The notes under the pieces: model-generated
Databases searched by the model: none
What the model was told of the DNA's origin: nothing
The model's input: the letters and a program-made list of their open reading frames with translations, nothing else
Translations under genes and position numbers: made by a program
Part shown: positions 18,735 to 26,090 of the stretch, in pieces
How the letters are laid out: each line of letters starts with the position of its first letter
Position numbering within the stretch: the first letter of the stretch is position 1
Origin: JABDMH01 sp965223105
GTDB lineage: Bacteria > Bacteroidota > Bacteroidia > Chitinophagales > Saprospiraceae
Length of the DNA stretch: 64,000 nucleotides
Reading direction: 5' to 3'
Assembly: GCA_965223105.1 (NCBI GenBank)
Contig: OZ244987.1
Span: forward strand, 682,001 to 746,000

Positions 18735-19466
18735 ATGAGCGACCTTGACCTAGATAAAATACAGAAATACTTAGATGGACAACTCTCCGAACAAGATCGA
18801 AAGGATTTTGAAGACCGCTTGGCGGATGACAGTGTCCTCGCTGGAGAAGTCAGAGTATATCAAGAACTTGATCTGGCACTAGAAGGTGCCGGGGCAGATG
18901 CCTTCCGGTCGGAGATAGACCAATGGGAAAAAGCCAGTACTACAGAAAAAAAGATAGTTCCCCTACGCAGATTCTTATCCATAGCGGCTGCTCTAGTCCT
19001 GCTTGTAGCTGCCTCCTTATTTATCCTGCTGCCCTCGGGACAATCAGCTCAAGAGATCTTCGCTACTTACTACGATCCCTATGAGGATCTCATTACGGCG
19101 CGAGATAGTAAAAGTTCAGCTGTGCTAAACCAGGCGATGGCTGCCTATAACCAAGAAGAATTTGCCACGGCTGAAAGCCAATTAAGGGCTTACCTCGATG
19201 CTGGAGGAGAGCATCTGGGTGCTAAGCTCTATCTGGCCATTTCTCAACTAGAACAGGGGAAGATTAATGAGGTGATACCAAATCTAAATGCGCTGCTAAA
19301 CCACCCTCAATATGGACAACAGTCCCGATGGTACCTGGGCCTTGCTTATCTGAAAGATGGTAAGATCACCGAAGCTCGCGAGATTCTCTCCAGTATTGCT
19401 GAGGATAATCAACATTATCAACAGGAAAAAGCACAGGACATACTGAAAAGGCTTCCAGAGGACTGA
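18735..19466 (+). CDS. Single-pass membrane TPR protein, putative anti-sigma partner
   Basis: The protein has 243 residues. The N-terminal cytoplasmic part (about 1-78) looks like an anti-sigma helical region (IQKYLDGQLSEQDRKDFEDR). It is followed by one transmembrane helix (FLSIAAALVLLVAASLFILL, about 82-101) and an extracytoplasmic TPR region (about 130-240; AMAAYNQEEFATAESQLRAY, RWYLGLAYLKDGKITEAREI). No zinc-finger Cys/His set is present, so it is not a classical ZAS anti-sigma factor. Its placement 13 bases after the ECF sigma gene argues for co-transcription and functional pairing. Confidence 0.8.
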   Translation: MSDLDLDKIQKYLDGQLSEQDRKDFEDRLADDSVLAGEVRVYQELDLALEGAGADAFRSEIDQWEKASTTEKKIVPLRRFLSIAAALVLLVAASLFILLPSGQSAQEIFATYYDPYEDLITARDSKSSAVLNQAMAAYNQEEFATAESQLRAYLDAGGEHLGAKLYLAISQLEQGKINEVIPNLNALLNHPQYGQQSRWYLGLAYLKDGKITEAREILSSIAEDNQHYQQEKAQDILKRLPED

Positions 19467-19550
19467 CGGAAGAGATGCATGGTATGGATCAGATCCTTGT
19501 TGTAGCAAGCGTCAAAATCAGAAGGTGATGGGGTTAATCACCATTTGATC

Positions 19551-20321
19551 TTAGAAATCTGTATCGGCTTCCCGCAAATCCAGTTTTTCGATCCAGATAT
19601 TGCGGTATAGCACGTGATGTCCTTCGGCCTGCAATTTAATGCCTCCTGGTGTATCGGTGATGCCTTTGCCACCATCATTACCTCCGTCGATGCCAGAATT
19701 GGGACCACCCCAAACTTGGTTGATAGGGACATTGCTGTGTACTTTATGGCCATTGAAGTATAGGGTCACCAAGGCTTTTTCGGTCCGTTTGCCGTTTTCA
19801 AAACGAGCCGCTCTAAACACCACATCGTAAGCATTCCAATGACCTGCACCATGGTAAGCATGATAAGGAGAGGGTGTTTCATTGATGACCGCACCCATAC
19901 CATGCTTGGTAGAATCTCCATCTAGGATTTGTATTTCGTACCTATTTTGTAGGTATACTCCACTATTGCCCCCTGGCTCTCGTACTAGAAACTCAACGTG
20001 CAAGCGGAAATCCCGGAATTTTTCCTTAGTAACAATATCTGCAGCGCCATATTTTCCACCAGCCGCTGCCGGATCATTACTGTCCAAAACCTTACCCTCA
20101 TCTACGGGATCGTCTACGAGCTGCCATTTGATCGGGGGTGTGGCTGCCAGTCTCGGTCCTTCCCAATATTGCCAATTGTTCCTAAGACTTTCTTCTGTTC
20201 CATCAAAGAGAATTAAGCCATCATTCGGCGATTCAAGACCTACGTTGGGTTGGGCTTCCGCAGCGAATAAAGGCAAAAGTAGCGTAAAGCAAGCTAGGTA
20301 AGTCGTAAGAGATGGTCTCAT
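19551..20321 (-). CDS. Secreted DUF1080 (3-keto-disaccharide hydrolase-like) protein
   Basis: A 256-residue protein with a signal peptide (YLACFTLLLPLFAAEAQ). It matches the DUF1080 concanavalin-like fold by its characteristic motifs: LFDGTEES at the start, DFRLHVEFLV, GNSGVYLQNRYEIQILD, WNAYDVVFRAA, VTLYFNGHKVHSN and GGIKLQAEGHHVLYRNIWIE at the end. Characterised members hydrolyse 3-keto-glycosides. It is likely periplasmic and follows the symporter operon on the same strand after about 240 bases. Confidence 0.9.
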   Translation of the reverse strand: MRPSLTTYLACFTLLLPLFAAEAQPNVGLESPNDGLILFDGTEESLRNNWQYWEGPRLAATPPIKWQLVDDPVDEGKVLDSNDPAAAGGKYGAADIVTKEKFRDFRLHVEFLVREPGGNSGVYLQNRYEIQILDGDSTKHGMGAVINETPSPYHAYHGAGHWNAYDVVFRAARFENGKRTEKALVTLYFNGHKVHSNVPINQVWGGPNSGIDGGNDGGKGITDTPGGIKLQAEGHHVLYRNIWIEKLDLREADTDF

Positions 20322-20562
20322 GTTCTTAAAAATTTAGAGCTATTGATAGCTACTAGAAAAAGCATTTTCAGAATATTTTTGATAAAATAGCAAATTCATG
20401 CCATGTTCAAAGGGTATAATCAACCACTCCCTATGAAGGCCTCTCGATCATTTGATTTTTGGTTTTGAATGTTTTGAACAATATCTCCAAACCTTCATCT
20501 CCAGCTATGCTAGCGATATATCTTAGTCAATTCCTCATGGGAGACTTCAGTCATTTATTCGC

Positions 20563-20733
20563 TCAAATTTCTTCCCTGGTTCGCACATCTGATTTTGGCA
20601 GTGAATGGGTTTTGTGTAACTCGTCCAACATGGTTCTGATATCTCTATAACCGCGGATGGCTACTCTACTTGCCACAAGCAAATACCAGATTAGAATACC
20701 GACAATTACCAATAACCAGAATATTTTTATCAT
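20563..20733 (-). CDS. 56-aa single-pass membrane protein downstream of the symporter
   Basis: This short gene begins MIKIFWLLVIVGILIWYLLV, a single strong membrane helix, and continues with a basic, helical cytoplasmic tail of about 35 residues (SRVAIRGYRDIRTML, ending RTREEI) and a TGA stop. It is on the same strand as the SSS symporter and starts 76 bases after its stop. The hydrophobic segment is clean and the positive residues flank it on the expected inside. A role as a small accessory or stability subunit of the transporter is inferred from position only. Confidence 0.6.
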   Translation of the reverse strand: MIKIFWLLVIVGILIWYLLVASRVAIRGYRDIRTMLDELHKTHSLPKSDVRTREEI

Positions 20734-20809
20734 CGTAAGGATCTTTTTAGCTTATGGTCTACGCCAGGTGTAGCAGTTGTAAAGTTGGAAGTATTCATAT
20801 TTACAGGTC

Positions 20810-22282
20810 TTAATTTTTTACTATTCGTTTCAAATGTGAACCGGTATACATGGCCAATCCGGTTAGTACAAAAGCCAGAATGCTCGATTTATAAGGACCA
20901 ATAGCCATTGCAATGTGGGAAGTACTCTCAATTTGCTGCAGCACTAAGTAGATTATTGGAACAATACTTCCAAAGATAATGGCGGCAATGGCTCCCCAAT
21001 CGTTGGCCTTAGACCAATAGCAGGCTGCAATGAGAATCGTGCTCATGCTGGCCAGATAGATGGTTCCGGTAACTTGCAAATACACCCATAGATCTCCCTT
21101 GAGTGGATACCAAAGTCCATAAACCAACAGAAATACGCCAATCAGGGTGACCAGCAAGCGGTTAATGATCAATCCTCTTCTTTCTGACCAATTGCCTCGA
21201 TGTATGGGTTCCAAGATATCATTGTAAATCACCGAACTCCAAGCCAACATGTATGAGGAATTGGTTGACATATCGGCGGCCAGCATTCCAGCGATAAGAA
21301 GCCCAAGTAAGCCTACCGGTACAGCGGCTGCCAGGAAAGTGGGTAGCGCCAAAATCTCCCGCTCGGGAGCTCCACCTTGCAGAGTAAAGTAATACAGGGC
21401 TGCGATACCCAGGAAAGCAGGCAGTGCAAATCGGACCAGGAAAAAAGGAGAAGTTGATCGGTAAATTTTTTGGCCGGTCAGACTGTCTTTGGCGGCAAGC
21501 ACCCGGGTAATCATCGTTTGCCAGGTCAGTATCGAAGCAAAGGCCGTCAGAATGTCCAGTACAATTCTATCCAACCCGTAGGTGCCACCAATAAAGGGGT
21601 TAAAGGCCCGATCACCATATTTGAGCATGAGATTTTCGATGAGATTCTCCCATCCTATTTGTAATAAAAACAGCACGCATACCGAGATCAAGCCGATACT
21701 CATGACGATAAATTGAAGATAATCGGTTACAAGCACCGAAAGCATTCCACCCAGGATGGTGTAGAGAGCCACGATCAGCAAGACCAAAGTCATCATGGCC
21801 TCTAAGTATCCTTGATCAAGTCCAAATACGACAGTTAAGAAGTCACCACCCATTCTCAGAAAAACTCCCATGTTGAGGAGGCCACCGATGACAATCACGA
21901 TACCACTCGCCCACCTCACTTTCTTGCCAAATTGATTTTCAAAAAACTCCGGGATGGTGATCACCCCTCGATCCCTCAACGGTTTGATGCAAAAGCCCGT
22001 TGTCCCGACCACAAACATCGCGACGAATAAGGCGATGCCAGGAGTTATACCCGCAAAACCATATTTATAACCAAGTTCGGCATTGGCCATACAGGTGACA
22101 ATACCAAATTCAGTCGCAGCCAACGAGGCTATACCTAAATACAGATCGACTTGCCTACCGGCCACCAAATAATCTTTAACGTCCTTGACGTACTTGCGAA
22201 CGGCTAAGCCTGCCATCAATGTGCTGGTCAGATAGAGCAGAATGATGCTTCCATCCACATACCAGGTGAATAGAGGTACCAT
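20810..22282 (-). CDS. Sodium:solute symporter (SSS family)
   Basis: A 490-residue SSS transporter with about 13 membrane helices and no N-terminal extra domain. Signature segments are VKDVKDYLVAGRQVDLYLG at the first loop, ILGGMLSVLVTDYLQF in the middle and LLIAGMLAADMSTNSSYML for the sodium-site helix. The frame opens at 22366, but the ATG at 22282 overlaps the TGA of the CBM9-like gene (TGATG) and gives a normal family start, so coupling with that gene is likely. Its place in the sugar-acid operon suggests uptake of the dehydratase substrate or of a related monosaccharide. Confidence 0.9.
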   Translation of the reverse strand: MVPLFTWYVDGSIILLYLTSTLMAGLAVRKYVKDVKDYLVAGRQVDLYLGIASLAATEFGIVTCMANAELGYKYGFAGITPGIALFVAMFVVGTTGFCIKPLRDRGVITIPEFFENQFGKKVRWASGIVIVIGGLLNMGVFLRMGGDFLTVVFGLDQGYLEAMMTLVLLIVALYTILGGMLSVLVTDYLQFIVMSIGLISVCVLFLLQIGWENLIENLMLKYGDRAFNPFIGGTYGLDRIVLDILTAFASILTWQTMITRVLAAKDSLTGQKIYRSTSPFFLVRFALPAFLGIAALYYFTLQGGAPEREILALPTFLAAAVPVGLLGLLIAGMLAADMSTNSSYMLAWSSVIYNDILEPIHRGNWSERRGLIINRLLVTLIGVFLLVYGLWYPLKGDLWVYLQVTGTIYLASMSTILIAACYWSKANDWGAIAAIIFGSIVPIIYLVLQQIESTSHIAMAIGPYKSSILAFVLTGLAMYTGSHLKRIVKN

Positions 22283-22977
22283 CAATCGACCAGCATAAGC
22301 ATGCCAAAGGCAGAGGGAATATGGAAATCGGGTTTTTCCGAATCGGGATGGATCCAACTGATCCATCGAACGGCTGTTTTCCCCGCCCCTACACGATAAT
22401 AATCACCGCGGAATAGTCCGGTCTCCATTTGCATGTTGTCATCGAGGATACCCAATTCTCTTAGAGAAGACAAGGAGATCCTGCCCTCGACCCGATAACC
22501 ACCGGAATAGATCTTTGCTTTGACCTCCAGCTCTCCATCTGGCCAGAACCAGCCGAAATCTGTTTCTCGATAATATTCGGCAATATAATCCAAAACCCGT
22601 CCTTTGGGATCCATCTCCAGGCAGTAATACGGATACATATCTCCATTGGATTTAAAGAATATTTCTATGCGATCAGAAGGCAAGACATTCCTTTTGTCGT
22701 CACCGTCACCAGGCGTCACGATATCCAGGTCGATGACGTCATAGAAGAAGTAATAGTGGGTATCGGTCCATAAAGCCCGGAACGTCGTGGGCTGAGCAAC
22801 TTCATCATTCCATGGCAATTGAAAATCCGTAAGAATAGCGGCTTGCTCCCAGACAGGGTTCTTCCCTGCGCCGGTAATCTCAAAAGGTTGGTCACATTTT
22901 TCAACCTCGTATACCTTCATTTCATCGGCAGGGCTTTGTTGAAAAATCAGGAGGATAAGGAAGTGTGTCAGGAACAT
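22282..22977 (-). CDS. CBM9-like (carbohydrate-binding family 9-like) secreted protein
   Basis: A 231-residue protein with a hydrophobic leader (LTHFLILLIFQQSPA). The core matches the CBM9-like fold seen in Bacteroidota: NPVWEQAAILTDF, TTFRALWTDTHYYFFYDVID, LPSDRIEIFFKSNGD and YYCLEMDPKGRVLDY, ending with HPDSEKPDFHIPSAFGML. CBM9 modules bind reducing ends of glycans; here it stands alone, so a surface or periplasmic capture role is plausible. Its stop overlaps the symporter start. The residues that contact sugar cannot be assigned with certainty. Confidence 0.82.
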   Translation of the reverse strand: MFLTHFLILLIFQQSPADEMKVYEVEKCDQPFEITGAGKNPVWEQAAILTDFQLPWNDEVAQPTTFRALWTDTHYYFFYDVIDLDIVTPGDGDDKRNVLPSDRIEIFFKSNGDMYPYYCLEMDPKGRVLDYIAEYYRETDFGWFWPDGELEVKAKIYSGGYRVEGRISLSSLRELGILDDNMQMETGLFRGDYYRVGAGKTAVRWISWIHPDSEKPDFHIPSAFGMLMLVD

Positions 22978-23026
22978 AATTTTTGGTGTATGCAGGAAGG
23001 GTCAAAAGATAAGCAATCCTAATTAC

Positions 23027-23896
23027 CTATTTCACGGCCCAGAGTTCAATCTCTACCAAGAAGGTCGACAGCAGTGGGGTCTGCACAGCTGTTCTGACCG
23101 GTTTCGGCTCAGGAAAATAGGTTTTATAAACTTCATTAAAACGCGGCCAATTTTCCAGGTCGGTAAGGTATACATTAACTTTAAACACATCTGCCATGTT
23201 GCATCCAGCCGTGGTTAACTGCTTCTGACAATTATCTAAAGTCGCTCTGGTCTGTTCTTCAATGGTGTCACCGATCACATTGCCCTCATTATCCAAGGCT
23301 GCTTGGCCAGAGATCACCACAATGCGGTTTGGATTCACTTCCAACACCGGTGAATAGGGGCCGGCAGTTACATGTTGAGATGCACCCGCAGGAACGATTT
23401 TCTTTTCCTCAGCAGTTTTTGGGGTGCCGAAAGGATAGGGCAGGTATCCAAGGAAACCAGCAATTTTCCATTGTCCATTAACCTTGCGACAACGATACAA
23501 TGTTTGCCATTGTAAGTGGTCTTGAGAACCATCGGCTTTGGTGACTTTGCCGTCGAATTTCTTATGGGCAATGGCTGTCTTCTTGGCAATTTCAATTTCG
23601 GTCAATGATGTCAGATTGTGTAGTTCCGTCTTAGGGTCATCTTTCCATTCAGTGGAAGTAAAGCGTTGGGCTTGCCTGAGCCATTCCTCAGCATATGAAG
23701 CCAAATCGGGAAAGGTAAGCCGCCATTGGTCGGGATCAGGCTTACGATCTCCATTGATTCCCATAAATCCCTCTTCAATAAAGTCGCCGGCCACCATGTC
23801 CCAATCCGCATTGCAAAATGCCGTGATGTCTCTCTCTACCAGCATCTCCCAGATGGCACTGCGATCACTGTCCTGATTTTCAAAGGGATTTCTCAT
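23027..23896 (-). CDS. Fusion of a SnoaL/NTF2-like domain and a RidA (YjgF/Rid) domain
   Basis: A 289-residue cytosolic protein. Residues about 10-150 form an NTF2/SnoaL-like cone (AIWEMLVERDITAFCNADW, LQWQTLYRCRKVNGQWKIAG). Residues about 165-289 form a RidA domain (ASQHVTAGPYSPVLEV, VVISGQAALDNEGNV, VFKVNVYLTDLENWPRFNEV) with the Rid arginine in KPVRTAVQ and Glu in LVEIELWA. RidA-type proteins deaminate reactive enamine/imine intermediates or bind ketoacids. The fusion to an NTF2-like partner and the ATGA overlap with the enolase-superfamily gene suggest it handles an unstable product of that dehydratase. That is inference. Confidence 0.85.
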   Translation of the reverse strand: MRNPFENQDSDRSAIWEMLVERDITAFCNADWDMVAGDFIEEGFMGINGDRKPDPDQWRLTFPDLASYAEEWLRQAQRFTSTEWKDDPKTELHNLTSLTEIEIAKKTAIAHKKFDGKVTKADGSQDHLQWQTLYRCRKVNGQWKIAGFLGYLPYPFGTPKTAEEKKIVPAGASQHVTAGPYSPVLEVNPNRIVVISGQAALDNEGNVIGDTIEEQTRATLDNCQKQLTTAGCNMADVFKVNVYLTDLENWPRFNEVYKTYFPEPKPVRTAVQTPLLSTFLVEIELWAVK

Positions 23897-25026
23897 TGGT
23901 TGTATGATTTTTCTTGTTGTTTGTAATGGTTGATCATCTCCAAGTCGGGTTCTATCCCCAGTCCAGGCCCTTCAGGAAGCAGAGCATATGGCGGACGTAA
24001 ATCTAATGGTTCTTTGAGAAGATCATGCGTTCGTATGAGCCGACCGAAAATGTCTGAGGGCCATCGACAAGATTCTGCTGCCGCACAGGAGTGTAAATAC
24101 ATGGCTTCTAAGATGCCCAGATCTACTTCAGATCCGTGCCAGCAAGGTAGTTCGGCGGCACTGGCTATATGATCTAACTTCTGAAAATTTGCCAATCCGC
24201 CATTAAAGTTGAAACCATCTACGGCATTGTATTCAATGGCTTGGATGGCATCTTTGATTCGCTGACCCTGCAAAATATATGGAAGGGAGACATGTAAGGC
24301 AATCGGAATCGTCCCCTGGGCTTTCAACTGCGCATAATCTCGAAGCTTCCACCGTGGAATGGGATCTTCCAGGCAAAGCACATTGCCGATGGATCCAAGT
24401 TGGCTCATTCTTTTCCGGGTATCGCCGCTGGTCATCCATCGTTGATTAGGATCAAAGATGACGGCCATCTTGGGATTCACTTGCTGTATGCTTTCACACC
24501 AGCTAACCACATCATCCTCGAGGTCGGCCTTAAATTTGATACAATCGTAACCCATATCTGAAAACACTTGGGCCAATTCCGGGATTTCTTGGTTCTCGCG
24601 GTGACTTGACCACGCACCCACCCGAATTTTTTCCCTGAGAGCGCCACCCAATAGATCTACGACCCTTAAACCATGAAGTTTGGCAAAGGCATCCCAGATC
24701 GCACATTCAAAACCATCATATTCTCGGCAAAAAGGAATCGGTAATTTCTGGAGACTCAACTGAGTGATGTCACAACTGATAAGGGTTGATGCAATTTCAT
24801 TGATGATTTGCCAATTGTGATCCCGATAACACTCACCCCAGCCGGTCGTGCCATCCTCAAGTTTTAATTGCAGGATCAATTTCGGCAATTGGTCAAATTG
24901 TACCGACCAAGCTGACTTTGCACCGACAGGCAACATGTGCAAGGGCTTGTCTATGGATTTGCTGGCTATCGCACCTTCGTGGGCCGGCACGATGACTTCG
25001 TGGCAAATAATTTCTTTGATTTTCAT
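23893..25026 (-). CDS. Mandelate racemase/muconate lactonizing enzyme (enolase superfamily), probable sugar-acid dehydratase
   Basis: A 377-residue enolase-superfamily enzyme. The start at 25026 gives a normal beginning (MKIKEIICHEVIV); the frame extends to 25092. The barrel has the Lys164-x-Lys166 base motif (CIKFKAD), metal ligands Asp192 (FDPNQRW) and Glu220 (CLEDPIP), and at the third-ligand position LHVS with His245 where Glu/Asp is usual. An acid-sugar dehydratase is the likely role. It is coupled to the SnoaL-RidA gene downstream and lies after the SDR gene, consistent with oxidation then dehydration of a sugar. The specific substrate is unknown. Confidence 0.85.
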   Translation of the reverse strand: MKIKEIICHEVIVPAHEGAIASKSIDKPLHMLPVGAKSAWSVQFDQLPKLILQLKLEDGTTGWGECYRDHNWQIINEIASTLISCDITQLSLQKLPIPFCREYDGFECAIWDAFAKLHGLRVVDLLGGALREKIRVGAWSSHRENQEIPELAQVFSDMGYDCIKFKADLEDDVVSWCESIQQVNPKMAVIFDPNQRWMTSGDTRKRMSQLGSIGNVLCLEDPIPRWKLRDYAQLKAQGTIPIALHVSLPYILQGQRIKDAIQAIEYNAVDGFNFNGGLANFQKLDHIASAAELPCWHGSEVDLGILEAMYLHSCAAAESCRWPSDIFGRLIRTHDLLKEPLDLRPPYALLPEGPGLGIEPDLEMINHYKQQEKSYNQ

Positions 25027-25131
25027 GCAATGACTCGTTGTCCTATTTCTGCAATTGAAGAGAGACTTTTGATCCGAAATATACGCTGCCAATCGTGGCT
25101 TCTATTCTCAGCGTTAAGTTGCATCTGGTAT

Positions 25132-25923
25132 TCAGGTAAAGTCGCGATTAAAAATTAGACTGGTGGTTCCGTTATCAACATAGATATTTTGACCCGTAAT
25201 ACATCGTGCCAGATCTGATAAGAGAAAGGCCACCGTATTGCCAATATCCACAGGTCGTATTTCGAAATCAAGCACTTGTTGGTTGTTAAAAAAATCTTGG
25301 ACCCACTTCTGTGGATCGTCAGTCCATGTCTTGATCAAATCATAATTTTGTTCGGCATGTACATATCCCGGACCTACGGCATTAACCCTAATGCCGAGCG
25401 GTCCCAATTCGACGGCCATGCCCATAGTCATACCAATGACGGCATTTTTTGTGCTACAGTAAAGGGCATATTTATTTTGGGTGCTGTGGGCATGAACTGA
25501 CGAAATATTGACAATGCTGCCTGCCTGCTGATTTGAGTCACATAGATTGGCAAAAGCACTAGAAAACCGCCACATTGCCTGAACATTTACTGCGTATAGC
25601 CGTTCAAATTCGGCTTCACTTGCCGTGTGGGCTTCTTTACTTAAGCCTATTCCAGCGTTGTTTACCAGGCCGTCACAACGTCCGTGATGGTGCTTGATTT
25701 TATCAAATAATGTCGCGACTTGATCACTATCGCTAATATCCAGGGTAAAGGTCTCGGCCTGGGGATATTTTTCGTGGAGGGTTTGCAGTGCGTCGTGATC
25801 TCTGTCTACTATAAGCAGGTGGGCACCTGATGTATGCAGAGCTTCACAGATCCCACTGGCTACGCCAATGCCCGCACCTCCAGTGATTAGGACGATTTTA
25901 TTTTGTAAATCTATGCTGGTCAT
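25132..25923 (-). CDS. SDR-family oxidoreductase (sugar dehydrogenase type)
   Basis: A 263-residue classical short-chain dehydrogenase. It has the nucleotide-binding TGGAGIGVASG motif (residues 15-25), Asp40 (IVDRD) that favours NAD over NADP, NNAG at 88-91, and the catalytic Ser142, Tyr155 and Lys159 (YCSTK). The C-terminal ITGQNIYVDNGTT motif is standard. Enzymes of this shape oxidise sugars to lactones or 2-keto sugars. It is the first gene of the minus-strand operon and lies 105 bases upstream of the enolase-superfamily gene. Confidence 0.9.
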   Translation of the reverse strand: MTSIDLQNKIVLITGGAGIGVASGICEALHTSGAHLLIVDRDHDALQTLHEKYPQAETFTLDISDSDQVATLFDKIKHHHGRCDGLVNNAGIGLSKEAHTASEAEFERLYAVNVQAMWRFSSAFANLCDSNQQAGSIVNISSVHAHSTQNKYALYCSTKNAVIGMTMGMAVELGPLGIRVNAVGPGYVHAEQNYDLIKTWTDDPQKWVQDFFNNQQVLDFEIRPVDIGNTVAFLLSDLARCITGQNIYVDNGTTSLIFNRDFT

Positions 25924-25983
25924 GATTGATTCTAAAGATCAGGATAATTTTCAATTTACCGGTTGGTAAAATGTGGTACTGTG

Positions 25984-26038
25984 TATTATGGTATTATGGT
26001 ATTATGGTATTAGGTGTTGTGGTATTGTGGTGCTGTCG
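25984..26038. repeat. Degenerate octamer tandem repeat (TATTRTGG)n
   Basis: About seven copies of an 8-base unit lie in the gap between the CRTAC1 gene and the SDR gene. The first three are exact TATTATGG, then come TATTAGG (one base short), TGTTGTGG, TATTGTGG and TGCTGTCG. The array falls upstream of the SDR operon start, so copy-number change could alter promoter spacing; that effect is a guess. Confidence 0.7.
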
Positions 26039-26090
26039 CATCTTTTGTTCCGAGTAATCGATTTCAAGCTTGAGGATTCCGCTGGGTTTC

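Noticed and set aside
19523..19541. GGTGAT/ATCACC hairpin between the convergent TPR and DUF1080 genes
   Set aside because: The stem is only 6 bp and there is no T run on either side; too weak for a terminator call.
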